DNA of 64,000 bases from Theropithecus gelada (taxonomy: Eukaryota; Chordata; Mammalia; Primates; Cercopithecidae), in the NCBI RefSeq assembly GCF_003255815.1, contig NC_037669.1, forward strand, positions 52,812,093 through 52,876,092, read 5' to 3'. The notes under the pieces were generated by a model that was not told the DNA's origin, did no database searches, and saw only the letters and a list, made by a program, of their open reading frames with translations. Positions within the stretch are counted from its first letter, which is position 1. Each line of letters begins with the position of its first letter. Below, piece by piece: positions 1 through 10,859 of the stretch. Both the position numbers and the translations under genes were made by a program.

Positions 1-300
1 GAAAGGGACAAAGCAGTACCAGAAGAGACATCATTATTGCCTTCTACACCATCTTGTTACCTGTCATTTTAGAGACCCTGATGATGAGAGTTTGTCATCT
101 GCATTTAGATGGTCCTTCTTGACAATGCTGATAGCAGCCTGTAGATACCTTCTTCTACCTCTGTATAGAGTCAGCAGAGGACAACTATGCCCTGACATTA
201 ACTCTCAAAAGGTGGTCTTGTCAGCTGGGCCAGTTTGCTAAAATTAGAAATCAAACAAATATAAGTTCAATTCCCCATAAATATGGCTCATGTTAACTGT
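1..300. other. Unique sequence, no gene seen
   Basis: No long open frame, no splice-bounded coding segment that I can recognise, and no clear repeat family. Base composition is ordinary for non-coding primate DNA. Confidence 0.5.
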
Positions 301-460
301 GTGACTTTGAGCGAGTCATTTTTAGTCTTAGTTTCCTCATTTGTAAAAGAATGATGATAATTATCATAACTATCTTGAAGGACTATTGGACTAAAGAAGA
401 TCAATTATATGAGTGTATTTTATAAGCTGTAAAGGCCTGTGCAAATGTTAGCTATTAATA
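300..460 (+). repeat. MIR SINE fragment
   Basis: The MIR core order is visible: a gtgactttg...agtca segment, a 'tttcctcatttgtaaaa' segment, then an A/T-rich stretch. It is strongly diverged, as expected of an ancient mammalian tRNA-derived SINE. Confidence 0.65.
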
Positions 461-644
461 TTTCTGCCTCCCAGGGAACCACAGAGCTCACTACCACTAC
501 AACTAAAATACAAAGAAGGATTCTCCCCACACACACTTATCCCAACACTAAACACCCAAGAGAATTCAGACAGGCGTGAGTTTGACCCTCTTGCAGGGAC
601 TGTCAGGCTTAGTCATACTTGCTAAAATAAATGCAACAACCACT

Positions 645-745
645 TCAATGAATGGCTTCTACCTTCCTGGGTGACCTTGAACAAGGCATTTTACTTTTCT
701 CTCCTAGCTTCCATTATCTGGCCTGGAAAATGAAGCAGAGGGAGA
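645..745 (+). repeat. MIR SINE fragment
   Basis: The segment 'gggtgaccttgaacaaggca' followed by a cattatctggcctggaaaatg-like stretch matches the MIR core in sense orientation. It is short and diverged. Confidence 0.55.
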
Positions 746-895
746 TGAGCTAGGTGATCCCCAAGGTCTAGTGTTGCCAGATTCTCTGGGAAGAGCCCCC
801 CAGGGGGAAATGAGCACCTGATATCACCAGACTGAACCAGGGAATACAGGGGCAGCCTCTGTGGAACAAACACTGAACACTGGCAGATGGTTTTG

Positions 896-896
<1 letters not shown>

Positions 897-929
<33 letters not shown>
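897..929. repeat. (GA)n microsatellite
   Basis: About 16 uninterrupted AG dinucleotides follow ttttggggag. Read antisense, the tract gives a Ser-Leu repeat in a short open frame that is not a real gene. Confidence 0.95.
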
Positions 930-933
<4 letters not shown>

Positions 934-1129
934 GAGAAACAGGGGTGCCCAAGAGAAGCATGGGTGACGTGAATTTTAATTCCAAGTCTACTGTGACTTA
1001 AGGGAGTCAGAAATGGTCCCCTTGCCAAGTCACTATTTTTCCGACATTGTTGAGACACAGTAAGAACTGCAGCTGATTAGATGCTGACCACATCCCATAA
1101 ACTGCCCATGTGCTGATTTAATCCCCCAC

Positions 1130-1250
1130 GAGGGAGATGTTACATATCCCCTTTTTACCAGTGAAGCAATTTAGACTCAGAGAGGTGACACGAACTAACG
1201 TAAGATCTTAGAACTAAAAAGTTGCAGATCTAAAAGGCAGGTCTGGCTGT
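1130..1250 (-). repeat. MIR SINE fragment (antisense)
   Basis: The order 'ctttttaccagtgaagcaat', then tagactcagagaggtgacac, is the reverse complement of the MIR core (a degraded form of the antisense 'gaggctcagagaggt' signature). Confidence 0.55.
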
Positions 1251-1999
1251 CTGCAAAACCCATAAGATTTTGTATTAGGAGGTACTGATGGGCCCCTAAG
1301 AAAGTTGCCATTCATGATCAGCTTGCCTAATAAACGCATTTATCAGAAGCTGTAGGATAAATAACATGCCCTCCTTGTAAGTGTTCCAGCTATTTCCCTC
1401 TACCCAGAGTCCTGTGGTCATCAGAGGCTTGATATAGCAAGGACCTTGTATACACATTTCTGCCCAAGAAACAAGCTAACCTCTAGCAAAAAGAATCTAG
1501 CTAATGAGACACCACTCCCCCGCAGTACACCCCACTCCTACTCCCACCCAGCTAGGACCACAGCTCCCCACAGAGAAGCTCTGGCCTCTTGTGGGATGCG
1601 GGTGTATTGGTTGTTGCCATGGTGATGGAGGAGCATCTCTGTTATGCACACGTGAGCAGCACGGAGTGGGTTTCCCCCGCCTGGGAAACTCAGAAGACTC
1701 ATCAGAGGTTGTTTTTCAGCAGAAGTTGTTCTTCAAGCTGCTTCAAGGATGAATGAAAGAGCAGCCCTTTCACTTAGTATTCAGTCCACCCCAGAGACAG
1801 TGCTGGGCCTCTGTACAAAGTCTATGCAGAAGGCAACCCCTTCCCTCTACTCCCAGTACAGTTTCTGTTCAATGGAGGTGTCTTCCAGGCGGTAGGAAGA
1901 GATACTTACAGGATGTCAATGAATGAGCTGCTGTATTTACAGGCAATGTGCAGTCCCTGACCCCTCAGTCCTGCCTGGCCACTCCTAGATTGTGGAACA
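1251..1999. other. Unique sequence, no gene supported
   Basis: An 82-codon open frame lies at 1504-1752 (+), but it has no recognisable domain, no favourable codon pattern and no conserved motif that I can name. I see no repeat family here. Regulatory function cannot be judged from one sequence. Confidence 0.4.
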
Positions 2000-2220
2000 A
2001 TTAGATTTTTAGAGTCAGACCCATGTGAGTTTATATCTTGCCTCAGCCACTTAGCAATCTCATGCAATTTATTTAATGAGACTCAGTTTATTTATCTGTT
2101 AATTGGGATTAGTCATTCTTTGCAGAGTTGTTGAAGAAAATTGAATGAGATAATATATAAATAGTGCCCAATACCGAGTCTGGCAGTATGCTTCTGGTAC
2201 ATATTCATGAGAGCAGTTAC
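2000..2220 (+). repeat. MIR SINE
   Basis: A long MIR copy: a cctcagccacttagcaa segment, 'tttatttatctgttaattgg', a gagataatatataa segment and an end resembling the 'agtgcctggcacatagtaag' box. Confidence 0.65.
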
Positions 2221-2254
2221 TTTAAAGAAAGAAAGATAATGAAACATGTTCTGA

Positions 2255-2366
2255 TTTGGAAACAGATATGTCTGAATCGCTGGTCCATCACTTAATAGCC
2301 TAATGTGTAACATTCTGGATAATATTTTCTTTTGAGTCTGTTTCCTCACATATAAAATGAAGAGGT
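2255..2366 (+). repeat. MIR SINE, interrupted by an Alu monomer
   Basis: The MIR 'gtctgtttcctcacatataa' core runs to aatgaagaggtta and then stops abruptly at an Alu right-monomer sequence, so the Alu monomer landed in this older SINE. Confidence 0.55.
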
Positions 2367-2505
2367 TAGTCCCAGCTACTCAAGAGGCTGAGGTGGGAGG
2401 ATCATTTGAGCCTGAGAGGTCAAGGCTGCAGTGAGCTATGATCATGCCACTGCACTCCAACCTGGGTGACAAAAGTGAGACCTCCTCCCAGAAAAAAAAA
2501 AAAAG
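2367..2505 (+). mobile_element. Free Alu right monomer (FRAM-like) or truncated AluJ
   Basis: Starts at 'agtcccagctactcaagagg' and runs through the gcactccaacctgggtgaca box to a 13-A tail. The left part of a dimeric Alu is absent. It sits in a MIR. Confidence 0.8.
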
Positions 2506-2639
2506 TTAGGATGACCTACGAGATTCTATGTGAAGATTTTGCTGTGAAGGTATAGGTGAAGGTATAGGTATAGCATCTCTCCTAGGAATCTGAGGATTTG
2601 TTTTAAAAAGAAAAGAAAGAGGTGCCCTCCTCTTTACTG

Positions 2640-2815
2640 GCGAGATGGCATAAGATCATGGCAATAACCACTTTTATTGAGCATCCTCTGTGTACTTACC
2701 ACTGACACATGCTCCACATTCGCTCTCTCATCTAATCCTGCTAACAGCCCTATGATGTGGGCATCATTTTCCCAAATTTGCAGTAGAGAAGGATGGGCAA
2801 CTTGTTAGTAAGTTG
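2640..2815 (-). repeat. MIR SINE (antisense)
   Basis: Antisense MIR order: ttattgagcatcctctgtgt, then ctctcatctaatcctgctaa, then a cagccctatgatgtgggcat stretch. Confidence 0.65.
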
Positions 2816-3454
2816 AAAAATAAAAATGAACAAATCCTAACCTTGCCCTTACTGTATCTGTACATTGAGAAGAAATTTTCCTCACCACCACCCCCATGAC
2901 ACCACATTGTATGAGTTCCTGCATGAGTGTCCCCAGAGAAAGATTCCTTAGTATCAGGGCTAGCTCTGAGCAGATGGCCCCATTTCTTCTCTTGAAAACA
3001 GCCAGCTCCAGGAATCTCAGAAAACAGAGTCATAGTCCAAGGTCTCACACTTGACTATTGTCTCAATGAGCAGGATTCTGCCAGGGAGCCTATGGGCACT
3101 TTCTTCCCATCCTTCCCCTTCACGTGCATGTTTGCAGGATCTGCCAGCATGCAGGAGTGCTGGAGACACCTGGCTGGCTTGCCTGCCCTCTGTTCCTGCC
3201 CTCTTATCAGAAGTGAGTCAGTATTCCTACATCCTGATTTTTGTCTTCTCCCTGCACTGCCAGTGTCAAGAGAAAGTCTTTTTTCATCTCCAAAATAGCA
3301 TCTGGTCCATTTGAAGCAGGCTGGCTGTAGGCTGTCTGCCAGCACCCTCATTTCTTGGTGGATAGAAGGCATCCCCCATCCAATTATCTAAAAGTCTCCT
3401 TGCCTAATGATTCAGCCAACCCCTCCATCATGAACCTGTCCTGGGAATCCTAAA

Positions 3455-3665
3455 GTCACCTTGAACCGATCAATAATAATGATGAATGCATATATTGCCT
3501 TGAATTCTTACATAATTTATACAAGGTAGGGATCACACTGCTGTTTAAACAAATGAGGAAACAGAAGCTCAAAGAGAGGAAGAGGCTCCCCCAAGGCCAC
3601 ACAGTCAATGACAGAAGAACTGAGATTCAAACTCTGATTCTCAAGTTTAAGAGGAAGAGTTGAAC
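3455..3665 (-). repeat. MIR SINE (antisense)
   Basis: The order aataataatgatgaatgcat, 'aaatgaggaaacagaagctc', then 'aaggccacacagtcaatgac' is the antisense MIR core and tail. Confidence 0.75.
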
Positions 3666-3839
3666 ACTCACTAGCCACTTGCTTTTCCAACAGGCCATAG
3701 TGAGCACTTGGAACATGCTTGGGATTAGAGAGCATGGCAGCCAAGGTTCCAGAAAATCAGCCCCTGTGTCATCTCTAGTGCACCTCCACACCTTTGCCCA
3801 GGCTCTTCCTTCTGCTTGGGGTAACCTTCCCCTGCCTTG

Positions 3840-4063
3840 CGGCATGGTGCAATGGAACAACCACAGAGCTGTTTTGGAATCCTAATTGTACCAACCACAG
3901 CTTTATAATCTCAGGCAATTCGTCTCATTTCCCTGAGGTTTTTTTTTTTTTTTTTTTTTTTTTCCTCCTCTGTAAAACAGGGTTATCCACTTCACAGTGT
4001 TGTCGTGAGGATTTGAGCTCAAAGGGCCTAGCATGGTGCCTGACAATTAGCAGGTGCTCATGA
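3840..4063 (+). repeat. MIR SINE with internal T25 tract
   Basis: Both sides of the homopolymer belong to one MIR: ctcaggcaattcgtctcattt before it, 'cctctgtaaaacagggttat' and tagcatggtgcctgacaat after it. The run of 25 T at 3939-3963 lies where the MIR normally has only 'cagtttcctc'. Confidence 0.7.
3939..3963. repeat. Poly(T) homopolymer, 25 nt
   Basis: An uninterrupted run of 25 T with no retroelement body on either side, so it appears to be an in-place slippage expansion inside a MIR. Confidence 0.9.
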
Positions 4064-4075
4064 TTTTAACCCATC

Positions 4076-4330
4076 CTCCCAAATGCAACTCAGACACCAT
4101 TACCTCTGGGAAGCCCTCCTGACTGCCTCCCTCCTCTCTGCCCTGACATTCATTCATTTTTTTCTCTCTTAATTCAACATAAAATAACTCAGTCATAGTA
4201 CTCAGTGTGCAATGTTGTATCTGTTGGGTCATGTACCATTTCCCCCATTAGACTGGGCTCTTTCTGAGGGCAGAGATTTTGTCTGAGTCATCCCTGAATC
4301 TTGACTGCCTAGTCCAGGGTATGGCAGGAG
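4076..4330 (+). repeat. L2 LINE 3'-end fragment
   Basis: The L2 3'-end order is visible: 'tacctctgggaagccctcct', then a gactgggctctttctgagggc stretch, then an agagattttgtctgagtc stretch. Confidence 0.7.
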
Positions 4331-5094
4331 GAAGAAAGAGAGAAAGAAAAGAAAAGGGAAGAAAGAATATAAAAGTTAAAAGAAAAAAGGAGGAAGGAAA
4401 AGAAAACAAAACACAGGAAAACCTCCTCCAAAAAAATATCACCTCTCTGTATCTAGGCAGACAGAAAAGCACCTGGTCCTTGCCCATCTTCCTCTGCAAA
4501 TACCTCCCAGTTTCTCCAATGACAGGAGCCGGCAAGACAGGAATATCAATGACCGCCTGAATAGGAAGCCTTAGATGAGCCCCACACCCCGCGTGGGGAC
4601 AGGCAAGTGATGAGTGGTAAGGCACAGCTGCAGAAAGGAAAATTCCGTCTTTGCAACTCATGGGGATAGAGTGCAGCCCCAGGGCTGGTAACAGTGTATA
4701 CAGGGGGTTGGCTGAACAAGCTCCGCCCACCTCCAGCAACTGCAACTGCAGCCCCAGCAACAGCTGAGCCTGGCAGGTGACAAGGCAGCTGCAGACACAG
4801 CAGGAAGGTAGGTAGCTCGCCAATGTTGGGGCCTGAGCCCCAGAGCTCCACAGAGCTGGAACTTAGAGCTCCAAGCCTCGGTCAAAAGCAGCAGGGGAAA
4901 GAAGGTCTTCTTTCTCCTGGCTCTCCAGACAGTGCTCCTGCCACTACTGAACCATGTGAGGGACTTCTTAAAAAGTCCATTCTAATCCCACCAACCTCCA
5001 CAGAGAATAATGCCACTTCTTAACAAGGGAGTCATGATTCTCCATACTACCTTTCTAGCTCATCCCCTGGCCTTCCTTGAACTGCTCTTCAGCC

Positions 5095-5180
5095 ATACTC
5101 GACATATTTCTATCCCCCAAACAAGGCATCCTCTGTCAGACATCTGTGCCTTCGCGGATGCTGTTCCCTCTTCCTGGCAT
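5095..5180 (+). repeat. L2 LINE fragment
   Basis: 'gatgctgttccctcttcctg' followed by gcatgcactctgtcc resembles the L2 'gctgttccctctgcctggaa' motif. Short and diverged. Confidence 0.45.
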
Positions 5181-5214
5181 GCACTCTGTCCATGCCCTGC
5201 TGTGTCAGATTCAG

Positions 5215-5257
5215 TTTCCCAGAAGCAGATTCTGAGACCAGGATTTGAGTGCAAACA
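5215..5257 (+). repeat. Older repeat, left part, split by Tigger1
   Basis: 'cagaagcagattctgagacc' and the rest of this stretch resemble the start of the sequence at 13415-13500. The resemblance resumes at about 7692 after the Tigger1 element, so Tigger1 probably inserted into an older interspersed repeat whose name I do not know. Confidence 0.45.
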
Positions 5258-7689
5258 CAGACATACCTTGTTTTATGCACTTCACTGTATTGTGCTTTGC
5301 AGATATCACATTTTTTATGAATTGAAGGTTTTATGGCAACCCCGTGTTGAGCAAATCTATTGGTGCCATTTTTCCAACAGCATGTGCTCACTTCATGTCT
5401 GTCACATTTTGGTAATTCTCACAATATTTCAGAATTTTTCATGGTTATTATATCTGTTATGGTGATCTGTGATCAGTGATTTTTTTATATACATTACACA
5501 GTTCGGGAGGTCCTGAGAACATGTGCCCCATCAGTGATCTTTGATATTACTATTGCAGTTGTCTTGGGGCACCACAAACCACACCCATATAAGATGATGA
5601 ATTTAATCGATAAATGTTGTGTCTTCTGACTGTTCCACTAACCGCTCCTTCTTAGCCCATCTCTTTCCCTCTCCTCGGGCCTCTCTATTCCCTGAGACAC
5701 AGCAATATTGAAATTAGGCTGACAACCCTACAGTAGTCTCTAAGTGTTGAAGTGAAAGAAGGAGCATAAATCTCTCACTTTAAACCAAAAGCTAGAAATG
5801 ATTAGGTTTAGTGAGGATGGCATGTCAAAAGCTGAGACATGTCAAAAGCTAGACTTCTTGTGCCAAACAGCCAAGTTATTCATGCAAAGGAAAAGTTCTA
5901 GAAGGAAATTAAAGTGCTACTCCCATGAACACAAGAATGATAAGAAAGTGAGACAGCTTAATTGTTGATATAAAGAAAGTTTAAGTGATCTGGATAGAAG
6001 ATCAAATCAGCCATAACATTTCCTTCAGCCAAAGCCTAGTCCAGAGTAAAATCCTATCTTCAATTCTACGAAGGCTGAGAGAGGTGAGGAAGCAGCAGAA
6101 GATAAGTTGGAAGCTAGCACAGGTTGGTTCATGAGATTTAAGGAAAGAAGCCAACTCCAGGATATAAAAGTGTAAAGTGAAGTGGCAAATTTTGATGTAG
6201 AAGCTACAGCAAGTTATCCAAACACTCCAGCTAAGATAATTGATAGAGTTGGCCACACTAAATAAATGATTTTTAATGTAGACAAAACAGCCTTCTACTG
6301 GAAGAAGATGCCAGCTAGCACTTTCATAGTTAGAGAGAAGTCCACGCCTGGCTCCATAGTTTCAAAGGACAGGTTGACTCTAGTGTCCAGGACAAATGCA
6401 GCTGGTGACGTTAAGTTAAAGCCAATGTTCATTGACCATTCCAAAAATCCCTGGCCTTTAATAATTATGCTAAATATACTGTCTGTCTGTGCTCTACAAA
6501 TGGAACAACAAAGCCTGGATGATAGCACATTTGTTTACAGCATAAGGTGCTGAATATTTTAAGCCCACTGTTGAGACCTACCACTCAGAAAAATAAAAAT
6601 ATGATTTCTTTCAAAATACTGCTGCTCATTGACAATGCACCTGGCCACACAAGAGCTATGATAGAGATGTACAAGGAGATTAATGTTGTTTTCATACCTG
6701 TTAACACAATATCCATTCTGCAGTCCACGGATCAAGGAGTAATTTTGACTTTCAAGTCCTATTATTTAAGAAACACATTTTGTAAGACTATACCTGCCAT
6801 ACATAGTGACTATTCTGATGGACCTGGGCAAAGTAAATTGAACACCTTCTGGAAAGTATTCACCATTCTGGATGCCATTAAAAACATTCATGATCAATGG
6901 GAGGTCAAAATGTCAACATTAATAGGAGTTTGGAAGAAGTTGATTCCAGTCTTCTTGGATGACTTTGAGGGGTTCAAGGCTTAGATTGAGGAAGTAACTG
7001 CAGATGTGGTGGAAATAGCAAGAGAGCTAGAATTAGAAGTAGAGCCTGAAGATGTGAGTGAATTGCTGCAATCTCATGATCAAACTTGAATCGATGGGGA
7101 GTTGCTTTTTATGGATGAGCAAAGAGAGTGGTTTCTTGAAATGGAATCTACTGGTGAAAAGGCTGTGAACATTGTTGAAATTACCACAAAGGATTTAGAA
7201 TATTATATAAACTTAGTTGATAAAGCAGCAGCAGGGTTTGAGAAGACTGTTTCTGGTTTTGAAAGAAGTTCTACTGTGGGTAAAATGCTATCAAACAGCA
7301 TCACATGCTACAGAGAAATCTTTTGTGAAAGAAGAGTCAATTGATGTGCCAAACATCATTGTTGCCTTATTTTTAGTAATTGCCACAGCCACCTCAACCT
7401 TCAGGAACCACCACCCTGATTAGTCAGCAGCCATCAACATGGAGGCAAGACCCTCCACCCCAGAAAGATGACAACTTGCTGAAGGCTCAGATAATTATTA
7501 ACATTTTTTAGCAATATTTTAAAATGAAAGTATATACATTGTTTTTAGACATAATTCTATTACACCTTAATAGACTACAGTATAATGTAAACATAACTTT
7601 TATATACACTGGGAAACCAGAAAATTCATGTGACTCGCTTTATTGCAGTGGTCTGGAACAGAACCCACAATATCTCAGAGATATGCCTA
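5258..7689 (+). mobile_element. Tigger1 DNA transposon (pogo/Tc1-mariner type), near full length
   Basis: The left terminal inverted repeat 'cagacataccttg' (5258-5270) pairs with the degraded right end 'gagatatgccta' (to 7689). Length is about 2.43 kb, against about 2.4 kb for full Tigger1. Between them lie the Tigger1 5' region, a degenerate transposase and a 3' region ending in repeated 'tcgctttattgc'-like sequence. The TA target duplication is no longer intact (ca before, tt after). These elements moved in early primates by cut-and-paste and are now dead. The element divides an older repeat. Confidence 0.92.
5732..7470 (+). pseudogene. Tigger1 transposase, degenerate
   Basis: The coding remnant spans several frames. 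The expected start ATG near 5732 is changed (cagtagtctc). The N-terminal CENP-B-type DNA-binding part has frameshifts. The catalytic part is readable in pieces: NVDKTAFYWKK near 6275-6310, LLIDNAPGHTRAM near 6620-6660 and SILQSTDQGVI near 6712-6744. So all three catalytic Asp positions of the pogo-type DDD domain survive, but in two different frames, with the residue after the first Asp changed from the usual Glu to Lys. A C-terminal piece is open at 7102-7344. It cannot encode a working enzyme. Confidence 0.88.
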
Positions 7690-8000
7690 TTGTTTACTTA
7701 AGAGGCGATCCCAGAAAGTGCTACTGGGAGCATGGACAGGTGAGACAGGGAAGGGAAGGAAGCCAAGAAAAGGTGTCTTAGTGAGCTGGTGACCACGCTG
7801 GGCAATTGGGGTCCAATCCCACTGAACTTTGGTAGATATTGTAGGACACATCTTGGAGCTAGCCCACCAAGGGATGAGAAAGTGAAGGCATTTATCCACC
7901 AAATCCCATTCCAAATTGCTTGAGAAGCACTCTTAGGAGCATTAACTCCCCCAGCAGCTGCCCTGTGCAAGAGCCAGGCACATCCCTGCACCACATCAAG
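7690..8000 (+). repeat. Older repeat, right part, split by Tigger1
   Basis: 'aggcgatcccagaaagtgct' then gggaagggaaggaagcc continues the pattern begun at 5215-5257. A related stretch at 13415-13500 runs without the transposon. Confidence 0.4.
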
Positions 8001-8069
8001 TTCTTAGCTAGAGAGTAACAGGGCATTAGTACCATCTGCTACTCTTGCTAATCTAGCTAATTCCCCCCC

Positions 8070-8315
8070 TCCATCATTTAAGAGCCAGCTCAAAAGTCAT
8101 TACTTCTAATCCCAAACAAATTACACAGCCCTCTTCTCTGCATCCCCAGAGCATGTGGAACACAATTCCATCCTAGTACATTATAGTGACTTTCTGTCTG
8201 CCTCATTGGACCATGAGCTCCTCTAAGGCAGGAAGTATGACTTATCATTTTTGCATCCTAGCTAGCACAGGGTGGCACATAGATAGCAGGTGCTCATTAA
8301 ATTTAAGTGATGGTT
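8070..8315 (+). repeat. L2 LINE 3' end
   Basis: 'taagagccagctcaaaagtc', then accatgagctcctctaaggc, then 'agcaggtgctcattaaat' is the L2 3'-end order. Confidence 0.75.
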
Positions 8316-8869
8316 GAGAATGCTAACAAACATTAACTAATCCCAGTACTAGCTGTAGAAGCAGTTAGAGGGGTTTTCTTGGGGGGGCAAGATCCCATTT
8401 TTCTGGGAAGACATTGTATATCTCATTACCTTTCATGAATTGAGGAGAAAATAGTGTGACATCTTTAGAAAGTATAATACTGAATGCTACCTGAATTTCC
8501 TCAAGGTGATCAATTATCAGGACATCAAAGATAAGTCTATCCAAAGAGTCTCAGATTGAAGCAACATAAGCTTTAACATGCCATCTTCTGCCCTGCTATG
8601 GACATCTCACAGTGGATGAAAGGCATTAGATGCATACAGATTTGTAGTTGTTTATAATATACATAACATCAGCAACCTGTCTTAGTATCCATGGCACCAT
8701 CCTAGAGGTGCCCTGGTATAATGGATAGGGCATCTCTGTCCCAAAGGGTCTGGTCTTTGCATGCAAGCTGGGGACAGAAACTGAAACCCAAGTCAAATCA
8801 GATGTGAAGTTTCCCAAGACAGCCCGAGGCAACAGAGCCAGAATGAAGACTGTAAATTTGTTGCCAAAA
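8316..8869. other. Unique sequence, no gene seen
   Basis: No repeat or gene recognised. The minus-strand frame at 8626-8832 (68 codons) has no identifiable motif. Confidence 0.4.
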
Positions 8870-9815
8870 CAACATCCAATTAGGAAATATGAGGGAGAGA
8901 AAAAAATTATTTATAATAGCAATTTTAAAAGATGAATTATCCATCAATAAACTTAACAAGATGTGTGCAAATTCTTTTTGGGAAAAATATTAACATTACT
9001 AAAGGACACCAAGGACAATGAACAAAAAAAAAAGTTCTTGGATATGAAGACAATATCATAAAGATGTCATTTCTCCCCAAATTAATCTGGAAATGTAAAG
9101 CAATTTAAATAGAAAAAAAGAAACAGATTTTTTGTTGGGGCAGGGATTGGGGGAAACTAGACAAATTGACTCTGAAATCCATACAGAAAACTAAACTGGA
9201 AATACCAAGGAGAATCTGAAAAAGAACAGTAGAAAGAGAGGAACTGACTCCATCAGTATTAAAACTGGTATTAAGCTGCAGTAATTTAAAGTGTACTTGT
9301 GCATCAAGAAACAGATCAATAAGTGAAAAGCTCAGAAATAAAACTAAATGTATCCAGAAATCTACTATACATTAATGTGGCATTTCAAATCAATGGGGAA
9401 CAAAATTATTCAATAAACTTTGGAATAATCAATAGTTACCTTGGGAAAAACTTGTTAGGTCCATATCTCACACATTACATTAAAAAAAAATCCAGATGGA
9501 TCCCAAAATAACGGAGGAAAATAATAGAAGAAAATAGAGGAATTTTGTTTTATAATCTCAGAATAAGGAATAGCTGTCTAAGAATGACCTTTCACAGAAG
9601 TCATGAAATTTAAAAATTTATCAATTTGACTACCATGTTTCTCCATGGAAAAAACCTTCACAAATCCAAAAGGCAAAAGACAAAATGGGAAAAATACTAG
9701 CAATTCATACCATAGGCATAGGACAAATGATATATTTTAAAACATTTCCTCAATATATTAAAAGCATCTGCATTTCAATAAAAATGAAAAACAACGTTAA
9801 AAGAAAACAAAATGA
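8870..9815 (+). mobile_element. Old L1 (L1M) ORF2 fragment
   Basis: A-rich L1 ORF2-like sequence with recognisable order: 'tttctccccaaattaatctg', aactttggaataatcaatag, 'aaatccagatggatcccaaa', ggcaaaagacaaaatggg. All frames are interrupted. L1-like sequence resumes after the LTR-like insert at about 10270. Confidence 0.75.
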
Positions 9816-9829
9816 AAGACAAGTTAACT

Positions 9830-10269
9830 TTAGCAGAGTTAAATGAAAGGTTAACAAATTAAAGTTAGACAAACAGAGTTTAATTGAACAAAGAATGATT
9901 GGCAAATTGGGTAGCACCTAGAACCAGAATAGGTTCAGAGTGACTCCCGGGATGCCACTGGTCAGATAATACTTATAAACAGAGAAAGGAACGTGAATTA
10001 GTACAGCAAAGAGAAGCGAGGTACAGAAACAGCTGGATTGGTTACGGCTGGGCTTTTGCCTTATTCGAAACCGGTTTGAACATTTGGCTGCCTGTGACTG
10101 GCTGAAGCTCGGCCGCTTTGATTGGCTGAGACTGGGCTACTTGTTCCAAGAGTACGTTCCAGTCTGTTTACACATCACGTTAGGTTACAGTTCCCTATGT
10201 ATGGAGAAAGCTTTAGGTCACCCTTAGAATATGTAAGAAGGCAGCTTTAGGCTAAACTTAATACCAACA
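9830..10269 (-). mobile_element. Probable solo LTR (ERVL-like), inserted in L1
   Basis: This block is unlike the A-rich L1 around it. It is richer in GC and carries several 'gattggct' boxes (10037-10130). Read on the minus strand it begins TGTTGGTATTAAG at 10269. No tRNA-binding site or internal retroviral genes are present. I could not find a clear 5-bp target duplication, so the left border is approximate. Confidence 0.5.
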
Positions 10270-10425
10270 ATGTTATAGCAAAATAGATAATGGACATGAA
10301 AGAAAGGAAATACAAATGGCTTCTAAATCACACATAATAAGAGAACTGGATGACTAAGGGAAATTTCCATATGGTCTTTCATATTTCTAAATTTTGTACC
10401 ATTTGCCTATACTACCCAGTTTAAC
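10270..10425 (+). mobile_element. Old L1 ORF2 fragment, continuation
   Basis: 'aatggacatgaaagaaagg' followed by aaatacaaatggcttctaaa matches the L1 ORF2 region expected downstream of the fragment ending near 9815, so the LTR-like block interrupted one L1. Confidence 0.65.
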
Positions 10426-10452
10426 ATACACACACACACACACACACACACA
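10425..10452. repeat. (CA)n microsatellite
   Basis: About 13 CA/AC units starting after tttaacat. Read antisense, it gives a Cys-Val repeat. Confidence 0.95.
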
Positions 10453-10639
10453 AGCTCAATAAAAAAGAACAAACAAAACTGATTTTTAGTAATAGTAAAA
10501 TTCGGAGTACTATCTGAAATGACAGCTGTGGGCATCTAGGGTATATGTGGAAAAGCAAGTAATAAAAGACGGTAACTGAGGGAGTTAAAAGAGTTAAAAG
10601 CAGGTTAAGGGAGCATGTCAATGGGGTAATCATTCACAC

Positions 10640-10850
10640 AGGCTTTGGGTTCAAGTTCCAGATCCACTTTGTGCTAGCTGTGTGACCTTGGTAATTGCTT
10701 TCACGTCTGTGATCCTCAATGTACTTATCTGTGAAATGGGAATAATCATTGTAATTACTTCATAGGGTTTTCTGAGGTCAAAACAAGTGATGCATGAAAA
10801 GTGCTTAGCACAATTTTTGGCACATAGTAAGCACATGAAGGGCACCTTGA
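10640..10850 (+). repeat. MIR SINE
   Basis: Good MIR: 'tagctgtgtgaccttggtaa', then tatctgtgaaatgggaataatc, then 'ttggcacatagtaagcacat'. Confidence 0.85.
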
Positions 10851-10859
10851 ATGTGCTCA

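Noticed and set aside
4248..4823. 191-codon minus-strand frame
   Set aside because: It crosses an L2 3' end and a GA/AAAG-rich stretch. The Ser/Leu/Phe-rich part comes from low-complexity sequence, and no domain was recognised.
5010..5465. 151-codon frame (+) over the Tigger1 left end
   Set aside because: It straddles L2-like text, an older repeat and the non-coding 5' region of Tigger1. The transposase lies downstream.
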